A stretch of 8,596 nt of DNA from contig JAERSX010000424.1 in NCBI GenBank assembly GCA_016845285.1, positions 1-8,596 of the forward strand. Reading direction: 5' to 3'. The stretch's first letter is position 1; every line of letters begins with the position of its first letter. The translations under genes were made by a program, and so were the position numbers. The notes beneath the pieces are model-generated. The model was not told where the DNA came from, ran no database searches, and saw only the letters and a list, made by a program, of their open reading frames with translations. The stretch comes from Deltaproteobacteria bacterium (GTDB lineage: Bacteria; Myxococcota_A; UBA796; UBA2385). Of the stretch, positions 1-6,791 are shown piece after piece.

Positions 1-1
1 C

Positions 2-421
2 CTCCACGACGCCGGTGTGAGCGGTGTGATCGTGCCCGACCTGCCCTTCGAGGAGGGCCGGGCCTTTCGCGAGGAGCTCTCCGCCCACGGCATCGCCCCC
101 ATCCAGCTGGTCACGCCCGTCACCCCCGAGGAGCGTCTCGCCCAGCTCGCCAGCGCCAGCCGCGGCTTCGTCTACGCCGTCACCCACACCGGCATCACCG
201 GGGGCGAGGTCGCCCTGCCCAGACAGGCCCTCGACTACCTCGCGCGCGTGCGTCGCCACGCCCGGGTGCCCGTGCTCGCCGGCTTCGGGATCCGCCGTGC
301 CGCACAGGTGACAGCCCTCGCGCCGCACTGCGACGGGGTGATCGTGGGGAGCGCGCTCGTCGATGCCATCGCTGGGGGCGAAGACCCCGCCGCACTCGTC
401 AGGCAGCTCCTTCCGGATTGA
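2..421 (+). CDS. trpA: Tryptophan synthase alpha subunit, C-terminal half (5' truncated by window edge)
   Basis: TrpA cleaves indole-3-glycerol phosphate to indole and glyceraldehyde-3-phosphate in the last stage of tryptophan synthesis. It is cytoplasmic and works in an alpha2-beta2 complex with TrpB. The reading frame is open from base 2, and 139 residues are visible against about 268 in E. coli TrpA. Seen in order are the strand-4 motif VPDLP, the loop-6 motif THTGITG (the mobile active-site loop carrying the conserved Thr), LAGFGI, and DGVIVGSA, the phosphate-binding Gly-Ser region. The catalytic Glu49 and Asp60 regions of the E. coli enzyme lie upstream of the window and cannot be checked. 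The internal GTG at 17 is not a start, because the homology (AGVSGVIVPDLP) runs through it. The rest of a trp operon probably lies to the left. The gene ends tail-to-tail with the response regulator gene, overlapping it by 23 bp. Family assignment is nearly certain. Confidence 0.95.
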   Translation, partial: LHDAGVSGVIVPDLPFEEGRAFREELSAHGIAPIQLVTPVTPEERLAQLASASRGFVYAVTHTGITGGEVALPRQALDYLARVRRHARVPVLAGFGIRRAAQVTALAPHCDGVIVGSALVDAIAGGEDPAALVRQLLPD

Positions 422-1127
422 ACTTGTACCCGGCCCCACGCACGCTCAGGAAGTGCACGGGGCGCGCCGGCTCTGGCTCGAAGTGGCGGCGCAGACGCAG
501 CACGAAATTGTCGACCGTCCGCGTGTTCGGGTAGTTGCGCAGCTTCCACACCTTCTCGAGGAGCTCTCCCCTCCGGATGACGCGCCCCGGGTTGCGGGCG
601 AAGTAGCGCAGGAGGTCGAGCTCGAGCTGGGTGAGGTCGACGGCCCGCTCGCCCACCTGGACCTCGTGGCGGTCGAAGTCGATGACCACGTTGGCGAAGC
701 TGTAGGTGGACGTGGGCGCACGGGTGCCAGCCTCGCGCTCCCAGCGGCGGCGGCGCAAGAGCGAGTCGACGCGGGCCATGAGCTCGTCGAGCTCGAAGGG
801 CTTGGTGAGGTAGTCGTCGGCCCCCGAGGTGAGGCCCTCCACCCGATCGACGGCTCGATTGCGGGCCGTCAGCATGATGACGGGGGTGTGGTCGCCCGCC
901 TTGCGGAGGCGGCGGCAGAGCTCGAAGCCGTCGGTGTCGGGAAGGCTCACGTCGAGCACGATGAGCGAAAACGGCTCCTGCGCAGCGAGCTTGCGCATGG
1001 CCTCTCGGGCGGTGCCCGCCAGCTCGACGGCGTAGCCCTCGAACTCGAAGTTGAGCTTGAGGCCAGTGGCCAGGTGGCGCTCGTCCTCGACGACAAGCAG
1101 CCGCGCGCTCTCGGCATCCTCGCTCAT
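399..1127 (-). CDS. OmpR/PhoB-family response regulator (receiver + winged-helix DNA-binding domain)
   Basis: This is a 242-residue cytoplasmic transcription regulator, a normal length for the OmpR/PhoB family. The receiver domain spans about residues 9-122. It has the acidic pair Glu14-Asp15, phospho-acceptor Asp59 in LIVLDVSLP, switch Thr87 in MLTAR, and Lys109 in YLTKPF, so phosphorylation should be functional. An Arg-rich linker (LLRRRRWERE) leads into a winged-helix domain at about 145-238. That domain has the family features LTQLELDLLRYFARNPG, TVDNFVLRLRRHFE as recognition helix, and VRGAGYKF in the wing. The ATG at 1127 overlaps the kinase stop as ATGA, the usual sign of translational coupling. 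A GGAG lies only 3 nt upstream of it. Its partner is therefore the adjacent histidine kinase. The 3' end overlaps trpA on the other strand. Target genes cannot be read from the sequence; the operon itself and the divergent flavoenzyme are natural candidates. Confidence 0.95.
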   Translation of the reverse strand: MSEDAESARLLVVEDERHLATGLKLNFEFEGYAVELAGTAREAMRKLAAQEPFSLIVLDVSLPDTDGFELCRRLRKAGDHTPVIMLTARNRAVDRVEGLTSGADDYLTKPFELDELMARVDSLLRRRRWEREAGTRAPTSTYSFANVVIDFDRHEVQVGERAVDLTQLELDLLRYFARNPGRVIRRGELLEKVWKLRNYPNTRTVDNFVLRLRRHFEPEPARPVHFLSVRGAGYKFNPEGAA

Positions 1128-2092
1128 GCACTCCGTCCCTTTCGTGGTCGGCCAAGGCTAACGCCCTCCTTGCCCGCCAGGGGCAGGGTGATGCGCATGG
1201 TGGTGCCCAGACCGAGGCCATCGGACTCGGCGCCGAGCTCTCCGCCCAGCGTGTGGACCAGCGACGACACGACGAAGAGGCCCAGCCCCGTCCCCCGACG
1301 CTGACGGACGGACTCCGTGTCCACCCGGTAGAACCGCTGGAACACCCGGCGGAGCTGGTCTGGCGGAATGCCGATGCCTCGGTCACGCACCTCGATGGAC
1401 ACGCGCTCGCCCTTGAGCACCTTGGCGCGCAGCACGACCTCGACGGGCTCGTCGCTGTACTTCACGGCGTTGTCCAGCACGTTCCGCAGCACGGTCTCCA
1501 GGCAGGTCGGGTCGCTCACGAGCCGCAGCCCCTCGGGCACCTCGATGCGGATGGCCTCGTCGGGCGCCTTGAAGCGGCGTCGCACCCGGCCGGCCGTGCG
1601 CTCCACCAGCTCGGCCAGGTCGATCTCCACCATCTGGTGATCGGCCATGCCCTCGCCCAGGCGGCTCGCCTCCAGGATGTCGTCGATGAAGGCGCTGAGA
1701 CGATCGAGGTCGTCGATCATGATGTGGTGCAGACGATCTCGCTGCTGGTCGGTCAACTTACGTCGCTCGAGGGTCTGCACAGAGAGCTTGAGGCTGGCGA
1801 GCGGGCTGCGCAGCTCGTGGGTCACCGAGTCGATGAAGCTGATCTGGCGCCGCCCCTCCAGGATGACCCGCACCTGGAAGATGCTGAAGAGGATCAGGAT
1901 GGTCATGATGATGATGAAGGCCAGGTTTCCGGCCACCAAGAGCCAGGAGTTGGCCACGACCTGATGGGAGAGCGCGACGTTCTCCACCACCAGGTAGGTC
2001 CAGCCCACCAGCAACCCGATGCTGAGCACGACCGACACGCTCGCCAACACGATGGGCAGCGTGATGGAGCGGTAGCGGGCGAGCATCACCAT
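1124..2092 (-). CDS. Sensor histidine kinase with two membrane segments and a minimal periplasmic loop
   Basis: This 322-residue membrane kinase should autophosphorylate on His and pass the phosphate to the regulator encoded next. Two hydrophobic helices, about residues 10-36 and 49-72, are separated by only about 12 residues (37-48), and Arg residues flank the cytoplasmic sides. There is no HAMP, PAS or periplasmic sensor domain. The H-box THELRSPLASL has His92, and the dimerization helix pair runs to about 145. The ATPase domain has the N-box VLRNVLDNAVKYS (Asn208), G1 box RDRGIGIP (Asp237), F-box VFQRFYR and G2 box GTGLGLFVV. All catalytic boxes are intact. ATG at 2092 is chosen as the first start after the upstream stop. 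An in-frame ATG two codons later (2086) is equally possible, and neither has a strong ribosome site. It starts 9 bp after the PLP-enzyme gene, so coupling is likely. The short loop suggests stimulus sensing within or at the membrane. Confidence 0.94.
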   Translation of the reverse strand: MVMLARYRSITLPIVLASVSVVLSIGLLVGWTYLVVENVALSHQVVANSWLLVAGNLAFIIIMTILILFSIFQVRVILEGRRQISFIDSVTHELRSPLASLKLSVQTLERRKLTDQQRDRLHHIMIDDLDRLSAFIDDILEASRLGEGMADHQMVEIDLAELVERTAGRVRRRFKAPDEAIRIEVPEGLRLVSDPTCLETVLRNVLDNAVKYSDEPVEVVLRAKVLKGERVSIEVRDRGIGIPPDQLRRVFQRFYRVDTESVRQRRGTGLGLFVVSSLVHTLGGELGAESDGLGLGTTMRITLPLAGKEGVSLGRPRKGRSA

Positions 2093-2101
2093 GAGGGGGG
2101 C

Positions 2102-3052
2102 CTACCAGGGAAGCGCGTCGAGATCGACGTTTCCGCCACACAATACGATGCCCACGCGTTCGGCCTCGACCCGCTCCCGAAACTCCGAGGACAAGGCCAC
2201 GGCCAGCCCCACGGCAGCGCTCGGCTCGGCCACCACCTTCAGCCGCTCCCAGATGTGCCGCATGGCCGCACGGATCTGGTCTTCGGAGACCGTGTGGACC
2301 GCGGCCACGTGGTCACGCACCACGGGCCAGGTGTGGCCGCCCAGCGAGGTGCGCAGGCCGTCGGCGATGGTGGCTGGAGCCTCCTGGGGAATGAGGCGCC
2401 CGGCAGCCTTCGAGCGGGCCGCGTCGTCGGCCCCAGCGGGCTCCGCAGCGAAGACGGGCAGCCCGGGACGCAGCTCGGCCAGCGCCAGGGCGATGCCGGA
2501 GATCATGCCTCCGCCCCCGATGGGCACGATCATGGTGTCGAGCTCGGCCTGTTCGACGAACTCCAGGGCGATGGTGCCCTGTCCGGCGATGACATGAGGA
2601 TGATCGTAGGAGGGGATCCAGGTGGCACCGGTCTCGGCGCAGATGCGGTCGCAGGTGGCCTGACGGGCGGCCTGGCCCGGCGCACAGTCCACGATGGTGG
2701 CGCCGTAGCCCTCGATGGCCGCTCGCTTCACCGCCGGTGCCCCCCGCGGCACCACGACCGTGACCGGGATGCCCCGGATGCCCGCCGCCAGCGCCAGCGC
2801 CGCTCCGTGGTTTCCGCTGGAGTGGGTGATCACCCCGCGCGCAGCCGCTGCCTCGGAGAGCTGAAGCACCGCATTGAGTGCCCCACGGATCTTGAAGGCC
2901 CCCCCCCGCTGGAAGAGCTCGCACTTGAAGAACAGCCGCCGCCCGGCCCAGCCATCGAGGGTGCGCGATGTCAGGACCGGCGAGCGGTGCACGTGGGGGC
3001 CGATGCGGTCGGCCGCGGCCTGGATGTCGGCGAGGTTGACGGCGTAGGGCAC
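2102..3052 (-). CDS. Serine racemase / L-serine-L-threonine dehydratase-like PLP enzyme (fold type II)
   Basis: This 316-residue cytoplasmic PLP enzyme belongs to the family that racemizes serine and/or dehydrates serine or threonine to 2-oxo acids. The PLP Schiff-base lysine is Lys54 in GGAFKIRGA. The substrate/cofactor loop is THSSGNHGAA (Ser79 aligns with the re-face Ser84 of mammalian serine racemase). The phosphate cup is the four-glycine run PIGGGGM at about 179-182. Glu204, Ala208 and Asp210 in AEPAGADD match the divalent-cation site of serine racemase. TIADG, TWPVVRD and the CGGNVD ending also match that enzyme, and no IlvA-type C-terminal regulatory domain is present. Cys305 sits where serine racemase has the PLP-ring Ser313. 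The start is GTG at 3052 with GGAG 5 nt upstream. The gene lies 40 bp after the amidohydrolase and 9 bp before the kinase, in one probable operon. Racemase and dehydratase activity cannot be separated by sequence alone; both are usual in this family. Confidence 0.88.
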   Translation of the reverse strand: MPYAVNLADIQAAADRIGPHVHRSPVLTSRTLDGWAGRRLFFKCELFQRGGAFKIRGALNAVLQLSEAAAARGVITHSSGNHGAALALAAGIRGIPVTVVVPRGAPAVKRAAIEGYGATIVDCAPGQAARQATCDRICAETGATWIPSYDHPHVIAGQGTIALEFVEQAELDTMIVPIGGGGMISGIALALAELRPGLPVFAAEPAGADDAARSKAAGRLIPQEAPATIADGLRTSLGGHTWPVVRDHVAAVHTVSEDQIRAAMRHIWERLKVVAEPSAAVGLAVALSSEFRERVEAERVGIVLCGGNVDLDALPW

Positions 3053-3092
3053 AGCGACTCCGGGGGCCGAGGCTACAGCGGCGGCTGTCCTC

Positions 3093-4730
3093 CTAGCGCA
3101 CCTGCTCGCCCGCCAGCCAGACCCCGGTCACCTCGAGCTGACCCACCGAGCCATCGTCGACGGTCAGGGGATCGACGTCGAAGGTGACCATGTCGGCCAC
3201 ACAGCCCACATCCAGACAGCCGAGCTGGGACTGCCCCACACCGGCCGCACTTCCAGCGGTGTAGGCCGTCAAGGCCTCCTCGCGGGAGAGACCCTGGTCG
3301 GGGCCACGGGCCACCGAAGCCGCCCAGAGGTTCACCGGGGCCGAGGGGCTCGGCCAGACAGGCCAGTCCGTGCCGATGGAGACGGTGACCTCGGCGTCCA
3401 CGAGGGCGCGGGCGTCGTAGGCCGTGTCGAAGCGCTCCTCGCCCCACTGGTCGACGATGTCGCCCGCCTGGGCACCGATCCAATGGGCGGGCTGGAGGTT
3501 GGCCACGATGCCCAGCTCCGCCATGCGGGCCCGGTCATCGGCGCCGATGAGCACGACGTGATCGAGGGTGTGCGGGAGCACGAGACCATCGCCCGCGGCC
3601 TGCCCCTCGAAGGCATCGAGCGCCACCGCCACCGCCTGGTCGCCGTTGGCGTGGAGCTTGAGGGGGACGCCCAGCGCCTCGGCATCGGCCACCACCTGGA
3701 CCAGCTCTTCGGCGGTGAAGTAGGCGGAGCCGAAGTCGTCCGGATCGTCGGTGAGGGGCTCGCTCACCCACGAGTCGCCCGTGCCCATGGATCCGTCGAC
3801 CCAGAGCTTGGCGCCGGCGAAGCGCACCCGCTCGCCGTCCAGCTCGTCGGCCCACGCCACGGCATCGTGGATGTCGTCGGGCTGGAACACGGGAACGTAG
3901 ACGTGCACCCGCAGGTCGAGATCTCCGGCCGCCTCGAGCTCCTGGTAGATCCAGGGACGGGTCAGGTCGAAGCCCGGCGAGGCCACCACCTCGGCCACAC
4001 CGGTGATGCCCCCGTCGACGAACTCGTCCAGCGCGCTGTTCAGCCCACCTCCGAGGGCCGCGTCGTCGTAGTCCTGTAGGGCCGCCTCGCTCACCAGCGC
4101 CAGGGCTCCCTCGATGAGCAAGCCGGTGGGTTGGCCGTCCTCGTCCCGCACGATCTCGCCGTCGTCGGGATCGGGCGTGTCGGCGTCGATGCCAGCGCGC
4201 GCCATGGCCACGCTGTTCACGAGCGCGGAGTGGCCCGAGTTGTCCACCAGCAGCACGGGCCGGTCGGGCACCACCTCGTCCAGGGCCACCCCGCTGGGAT
4301 CGTCGATGAACTCGCGCATCCAGCCGTAGCCCACGATCCAGGCCTCGTCCGGCTCCCGCTCAGCGTACGACTCGACCTTGCTGAGCAGCGAGTCCATGGA
4401 GGACGTGCCCAACAGCAGCAGCCGCTCGAAGACGAAGCTTCCGGCGAGCAGGTGCACGTGGTTGTCGATGAAGCCCGGCCAGGCCACTGCGCCGCCGAGG
4501 TCGATGACCCGGGACCGCCCGTCGGCGCGCGCCGCCGCATCCGAGCCCGTCGCCACGACGACACCGTCGATGAGCCCGAGCTGATCGGTGGTCTGCCCCA
4601 CCTCGACGTGGATGGTCCCGCCGAGCACGTGCGTGTCGATGGCCACCTCGGTGGGCGTGCTCTTGCACCCGAGGAGACCGGGGAGCAGCCCCAGCCCCGC
4701 CAACTTGATCGGACCTCGTCCCCACGCCAT
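3093..4730 (-). CDS. Lipoprotein metal-dependent amidohydrolase (YtcJ / Amidohydro_3 type)
   Basis: This is a predicted exported lipoprotein hydrolase of 545 residues, acting on an unidentified amide or related C-N bond. The N-terminus is a lipoprotein signal: a short Arg/Lys region, a hydrophobic stretch, then lipobox LLGC with Cys22 followed by Lys, which does not suggest inner-membrane retention. Composite-domain strands precede the metal motif WPGFIDNHVH (His91, His93). Further family marks are DNSGHSALVNS, GAKLWVDGSMG (Lys308 region), KLHANGDQA (His360), LPHTLDH (His387, His391), SIGTDWPV (Asp455) and a C-terminal SREEALTAYTAGSA block. Nothing appears truncated. I chose ATG at 4730 because AGGA lies 7 nt upstream and it gives a compact signal peptide. 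A TTG at 4745 would add five residues and has poorer spacing. It heads the operon with the PLP enzyme and two-component genes. The family covers many substrates, so none is assigned. Confidence 0.9.
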   Translation of the reverse strand: MAWGRGPIKLAGLGLLPGLLGCKSTPTEVAIDTHVLGGTIHVEVGQTTDQLGLIDGVVVATGSDAAARADGRSRVIDLGGAVAWPGFIDNHVHLLAGSFVFERLLLLGTSSMDSLLSKVESYAEREPDEAWIVGYGWMREFIDDPSGVALDEVVPDRPVLLVDNSGHSALVNSVAMARAGIDADTPDPDDGEIVRDEDGQPTGLLIEGALALVSEAALQDYDDAALGGGLNSALDEFVDGGITGVAEVVASPGFDLTRPWIYQELEAAGDLDLRVHVYVPVFQPDDIHDAVAWADELDGERVRFAGAKLWVDGSMGTGDSWVSEPLTDDPDDFGSAYFTAEELVQVVADAEALGVPLKLHANGDQAVAVALDAFEGQAAGDGLVLPHTLDHVVLIGADDRARMAELGIVANLQPAHWIGAQAGDIVDQWGEERFDTAYDARALVDAEVTVSIGTDWPVWPSPSAPVNLWAASVARGPDQGLSREEALTAYTAGSAAGVGQSQLGCLDVGCVADMVTFDVDPLTVDDGSVGQLEVTGVWLAGEQVR

Positions 4731-4828
4731 GCCACCGTCCTGCAAGACCCCCAGTCAACCTCCCTCGGCGGACACGGTCAACTGCGGCGTTCCTGGCGCT
4801 GATACCCTCGCCACGTCGAGGAGGCACC
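4731..4828. promoter_or_regulatory. Divergent intergenic region between amidohydrolase operon and flavoenzyme gene
   Basis: Ninety-eight bases separate the two divergent start codons, so promoters for both directions should lie here. I see no convincing consensus sigma-70 promoter. GATACC at 4801-4806 is a weak -10-like match for rightward transcription. Two copies of GTCAAC (4754-4759 and 4777-4782, 23 bp apart) read as TTGAC-like -35 elements leftward, but neither has a good -10 at standard spacing. A strong GAGGAGG (4818-4824) is the flavoenzyme ribosome site, and AGGA (read leftward, near 4738) serves the amidohydrolase. Confidence 0.55.
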
Positions 4829-5953
4829 GTGGAGTCCACGCACATCGCGGTGATCGGCGGCGGGCTCTGTGGCCTGTCGACAGCCTGGCAGCTGGCGCGC
4901 CGCAACAAGAAGGTGCACCTGCTGGAGGCACGAACCTTCGACCACCTCGCCGGGAGCTCCCACGGCGCCGCCCGCATCTTCCGCACCGCCTACACCGACC
5001 CCCTCTACGCCGACCTCATGGTCGAAGCGGAGGCGGAGTGGGCGCACCTGGAGCAGACCTGCGGACAGCCGCTGCGGCATGCCCGGCCCGCCTGCTTCTT
5101 CGGCCCCAAGGGCGGACCCTGGGACCGCTTCGCCGAGACCGCACGGGTGCAGACGAGCTCTCTGCACATCCTCGACCTGCCCACGGCCCGGGCACGCTTC
5201 CCCATGTTCCGCTTCCTGGACGGGGACGGCGTGATCTCCGATGACTCCGCCGGCGTGGTGGCCGCCGCCGACACCCTGGCCGCCCTGGTCGACGCCGCTC
5301 GTGCCCTCGGGGCCACCCTCGAGACCCACCGTCCCGTCACCGCCCTGGGCTTCCACCCGAGTGGCTGGCGCCTGGAGACTCCCCGAGGCGTCTTGTACGC
5401 AGACAAGCTGGTCGTCTGTGCGGGCCCCTGGACGGCGGCGTTGCTGCCGACCCTCGCCGCCCCGCTGACCGTCGTCCCGCAGACCGTCGCCTACCTCGAC
5501 TACGGCGTGCCTCCCGAGGACTTCCCGGTCTGGGCCTGGTTCGGAACCGGCGACGAGCCCGAGGTGCAGGGCGACTTCTTCTACGGCCTCGAGGACGTGG
5601 GCGAGCACCGCCACAAGGCTGCCTCCCACCTGACCAGCGGCCCGGGCATCGACCCCGACGCGCCCAGGCCTGACCCCGACGGCACGGATCTGCGGCGCTT
5701 CCTCGACTGGCGCATCGTGGGCCACAGGCCGCGCATCCTGGCCGAAGAAGGCTGCGTGTACACCTGCACCGACGACGAGGACTTCGTGCTGAGCGCGGTC
5801 CCCGGCATGCCGGACCTCGTGGTCGGGGCCGGCCTCTCGGGCCACGGCTTCAAGTTCGGCCCGCTGCTGGGCCGCATCCTCGCCGAGCTGTGCATCGACT
5901 ACAAGACCACCGTGGCGCCCTTCGAGGCACACCGCGGGCGCTTCAGCCTGTAG
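4829..5953 (+). CDS. Monomeric sarcosine oxidase-family FAD oxidoreductase
   Basis: This 374-residue soluble flavoenzyme belongs to the DAO superfamily, whose monomeric sarcosine oxidase branch oxidises sarcosine or other secondary amino acids to an imine with release of H2O2. The FAD-binding Rossmann motif is at the N-terminus (VIGGGLCG, then LLEA). GSSHGAARIFR matches the MSOX signature, giving His45, Arg49 and Arg52 at the same numbers as the Bacillus enzyme. Tyr252, Lys263 and His267 align with MSOX Tyr254, Lys265 (oxygen activation) and His269. Cys309 in CVYTCTDDEDF aligns with Cys315, the covalent 8-alpha FAD attachment site, and Lys342 in SGHGFKF aligns with Lys348. All known catalytic positions are therefore kept. 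The start is GTG at 4829 with GAGGAGG 4 nt upstream. It is divergent from the amidohydrolase operon and ends 9 bp from the convergent mscS gene. The substrate could also be N-methyltryptophan or pipecolate. Confidence 0.92.
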   Translation: MESTHIAVIGGGLCGLSTAWQLARRNKKVHLLEARTFDHLAGSSHGAARIFRTAYTDPLYADLMVEAEAEWAHLEQTCGQPLRHARPACFFGPKGGPWDRFAETARVQTSSLHILDLPTARARFPMFRFLDGDGVISDDSAGVVAAADTLAALVDAARALGATLETHRPVTALGFHPSGWRLETPRGVLYADKLVVCAGPWTAALLPTLAAPLTVVPQTVAYLDYGVPPEDFPVWAWFGTGDEPEVQGDFFYGLEDVGEHRHKAASHLTSGPGIDPDAPRPDPDGTDLRRFLDWRIVGHRPRILAEEGCVYTCTDDEDFVLSAVPGMPDLVVGAGLSGHGFKFGPLLGRILAELCIDYKTTVAPFEAHRGRFSL

Positions 5954-5962
5954 GGAGCCCCC

Positions 5963-6775
5963 TCAGGCAGCGTCGGCCTTGTGCACGACGATCTGGCTGA
6001 AGGGGATGTCGATGCCAGCCGCGTTCAGGGCGTCGTAGATCGCCGTGCGCACACCATGCTGACCGGCCGCGTAGTCGCCCGGCTCGGTCCAATACTGGAC
6101 CGCGAAGTCGACCGAAGACGCGCCCAACCCCACGAGCGCGGCACCAGCCGCCGGCTCGGCCAAGACCACATCCACGGAATTGGCGGCCTGTTCGACGATC
6201 TCCTTCACCTTGCCCACATCGGCCCCGTAGAAGACGCCCACCTCGACGGTGCCGCGCATGGGACCGCCGTTGGTGAGGTTGACGATGGGCCCCGCCAACA
6301 CGGCGCTGTTGCCCAGGATGATCCTCTCGCCGAAGCCGGTGACCAGGGTGGTCACGAAGAGGCCGATGTCGAGGACGGCACCGGTGTGGCCCGCCGCGGT
6401 GATCCGGTCATCCAGCTGGAAGGGCTTGAAGAAGAGGATCATCACGCCGCTGGCGAAGTTGGACAGGTTGCCCTGCAGGGCCATGCCGACCGCAAAGCCA
6501 GCCGCGCCGAGCATGGCCACCGCGCTGGTGGTCTCCACGCCCACCTTGCCCAGAGCAGCCACCACCGCCACGGCCAGCACGAGGTAGCGGATCATCTGAC
6601 CCGCGAAGCGGGCGAGTGCCTCGTTGCCCAGGCGCCGGCGCATCCCCGAGAGCGCCATGCGCTCCGCGGTCTTGCCGAGCATCCAGCCAGCCACGAGGAT
6701 GGCGACCGCCAGAGCGATGGCGGTGCCCAAGGTGAGCCAGGAATTGGTATCCGAGAAGTCGAAGGTCGAAAGCAT
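5963..6775 (-). CDS. mscS: Small-conductance mechanosensitive channel, MscS family
   Basis: This 270-residue inner-membrane channel is close in size to E. coli MscS (286). MscS forms a homoheptamer that opens under membrane tension to release solutes during hypo-osmotic shock. Three membrane helices are seen at about residues 14-33, 62-80 and 84-116. The pore helix reads GAAGFAVGMALQGNLSNFASG, which fits the MscS TM3 pattern, with the hinge Gly at 102 equivalent to E. coli Gly113. The beta domain and alpha/beta cytoplasmic cage follow, ending GIDIPFSQIVVH. Aligning the pore helix puts Phe94 and Met98 at the E. coli gate positions Leu105 and Leu109. ATG at 6775 has only a G-rich stretch about 6 nt upstream. 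A stem-loop lies 16 bp upstream of the start. Family membership is firm; the name mscS is by family, since genomes often hold several paralogues. Confidence 0.92.
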   Translation of the reverse strand: MLSTFDFSDTNSWLTLGTAIALAVAILVAGWMLGKTAERMALSGMRRRLGNEALARFAGQMIRYLVLAVAVVAALGKVGVETTSAVAMLGAAGFAVGMALQGNLSNFASGVMILFFKPFQLDDRITAAGHTGAVLDIGLFVTTLVTGFGERIILGNSAVLAGPIVNLTNGGPMRGTVEVGVFYGADVGKVKEIVEQAANSVDVVLAEPAAGAALVGLGASSVDFAVQYWTEPGDYAAGQHGVRTAIYDALNAAGIDIPFSQIVVHKADAA

Positions 6776-6791
6776 GAAGGCCCCCAGGTAG

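Noticed and set aside
235..1386. A 383-codon minus-strand open frame overlapping trpA, the regulator and the kinase
   Set aside because: It is out of frame with all three recognised genes, Arg/Ala/Pro-rich and without motifs; a GC-driven shadow.
3074..3088. Small inverted repeat ACAGC-GGCG-GCTGT in the 40-bp gap between amidohydrolase and PLP-enzyme genes
   Set aside because: The stem is only 5 bp with no T-run; at this GC content such hairpins are expected by chance and do not support a terminator splitting the operon.
1253..3187. A 644-codon open frame on the plus strand across the kinase and PLP-enzyme genes
   Set aside because: It is antisense to two genes with intact catalytic motifs. 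Its product is a low-complexity His/Gly/Asp/Arg-rich chain with no recognisable domain, as expected from third-position GC bias.
4731..4745. TTG start at 4745 for the amidohydrolase
   Set aside because: The ATG at 4730 has AGGA at proper spacing and gives a standard-length lipoprotein signal. The TTG adds MQDGG, which contributes nothing to the signal.
4778..5932. A 384-codon minus-strand open frame antisense to the flavoenzyme
   Set aside because: The plus-strand product carries every MSOX catalytic residue, while the antisense chain is Gly/Val/Ala/Glu-rich with no family resemblance and crosses the divergent promoter gap.
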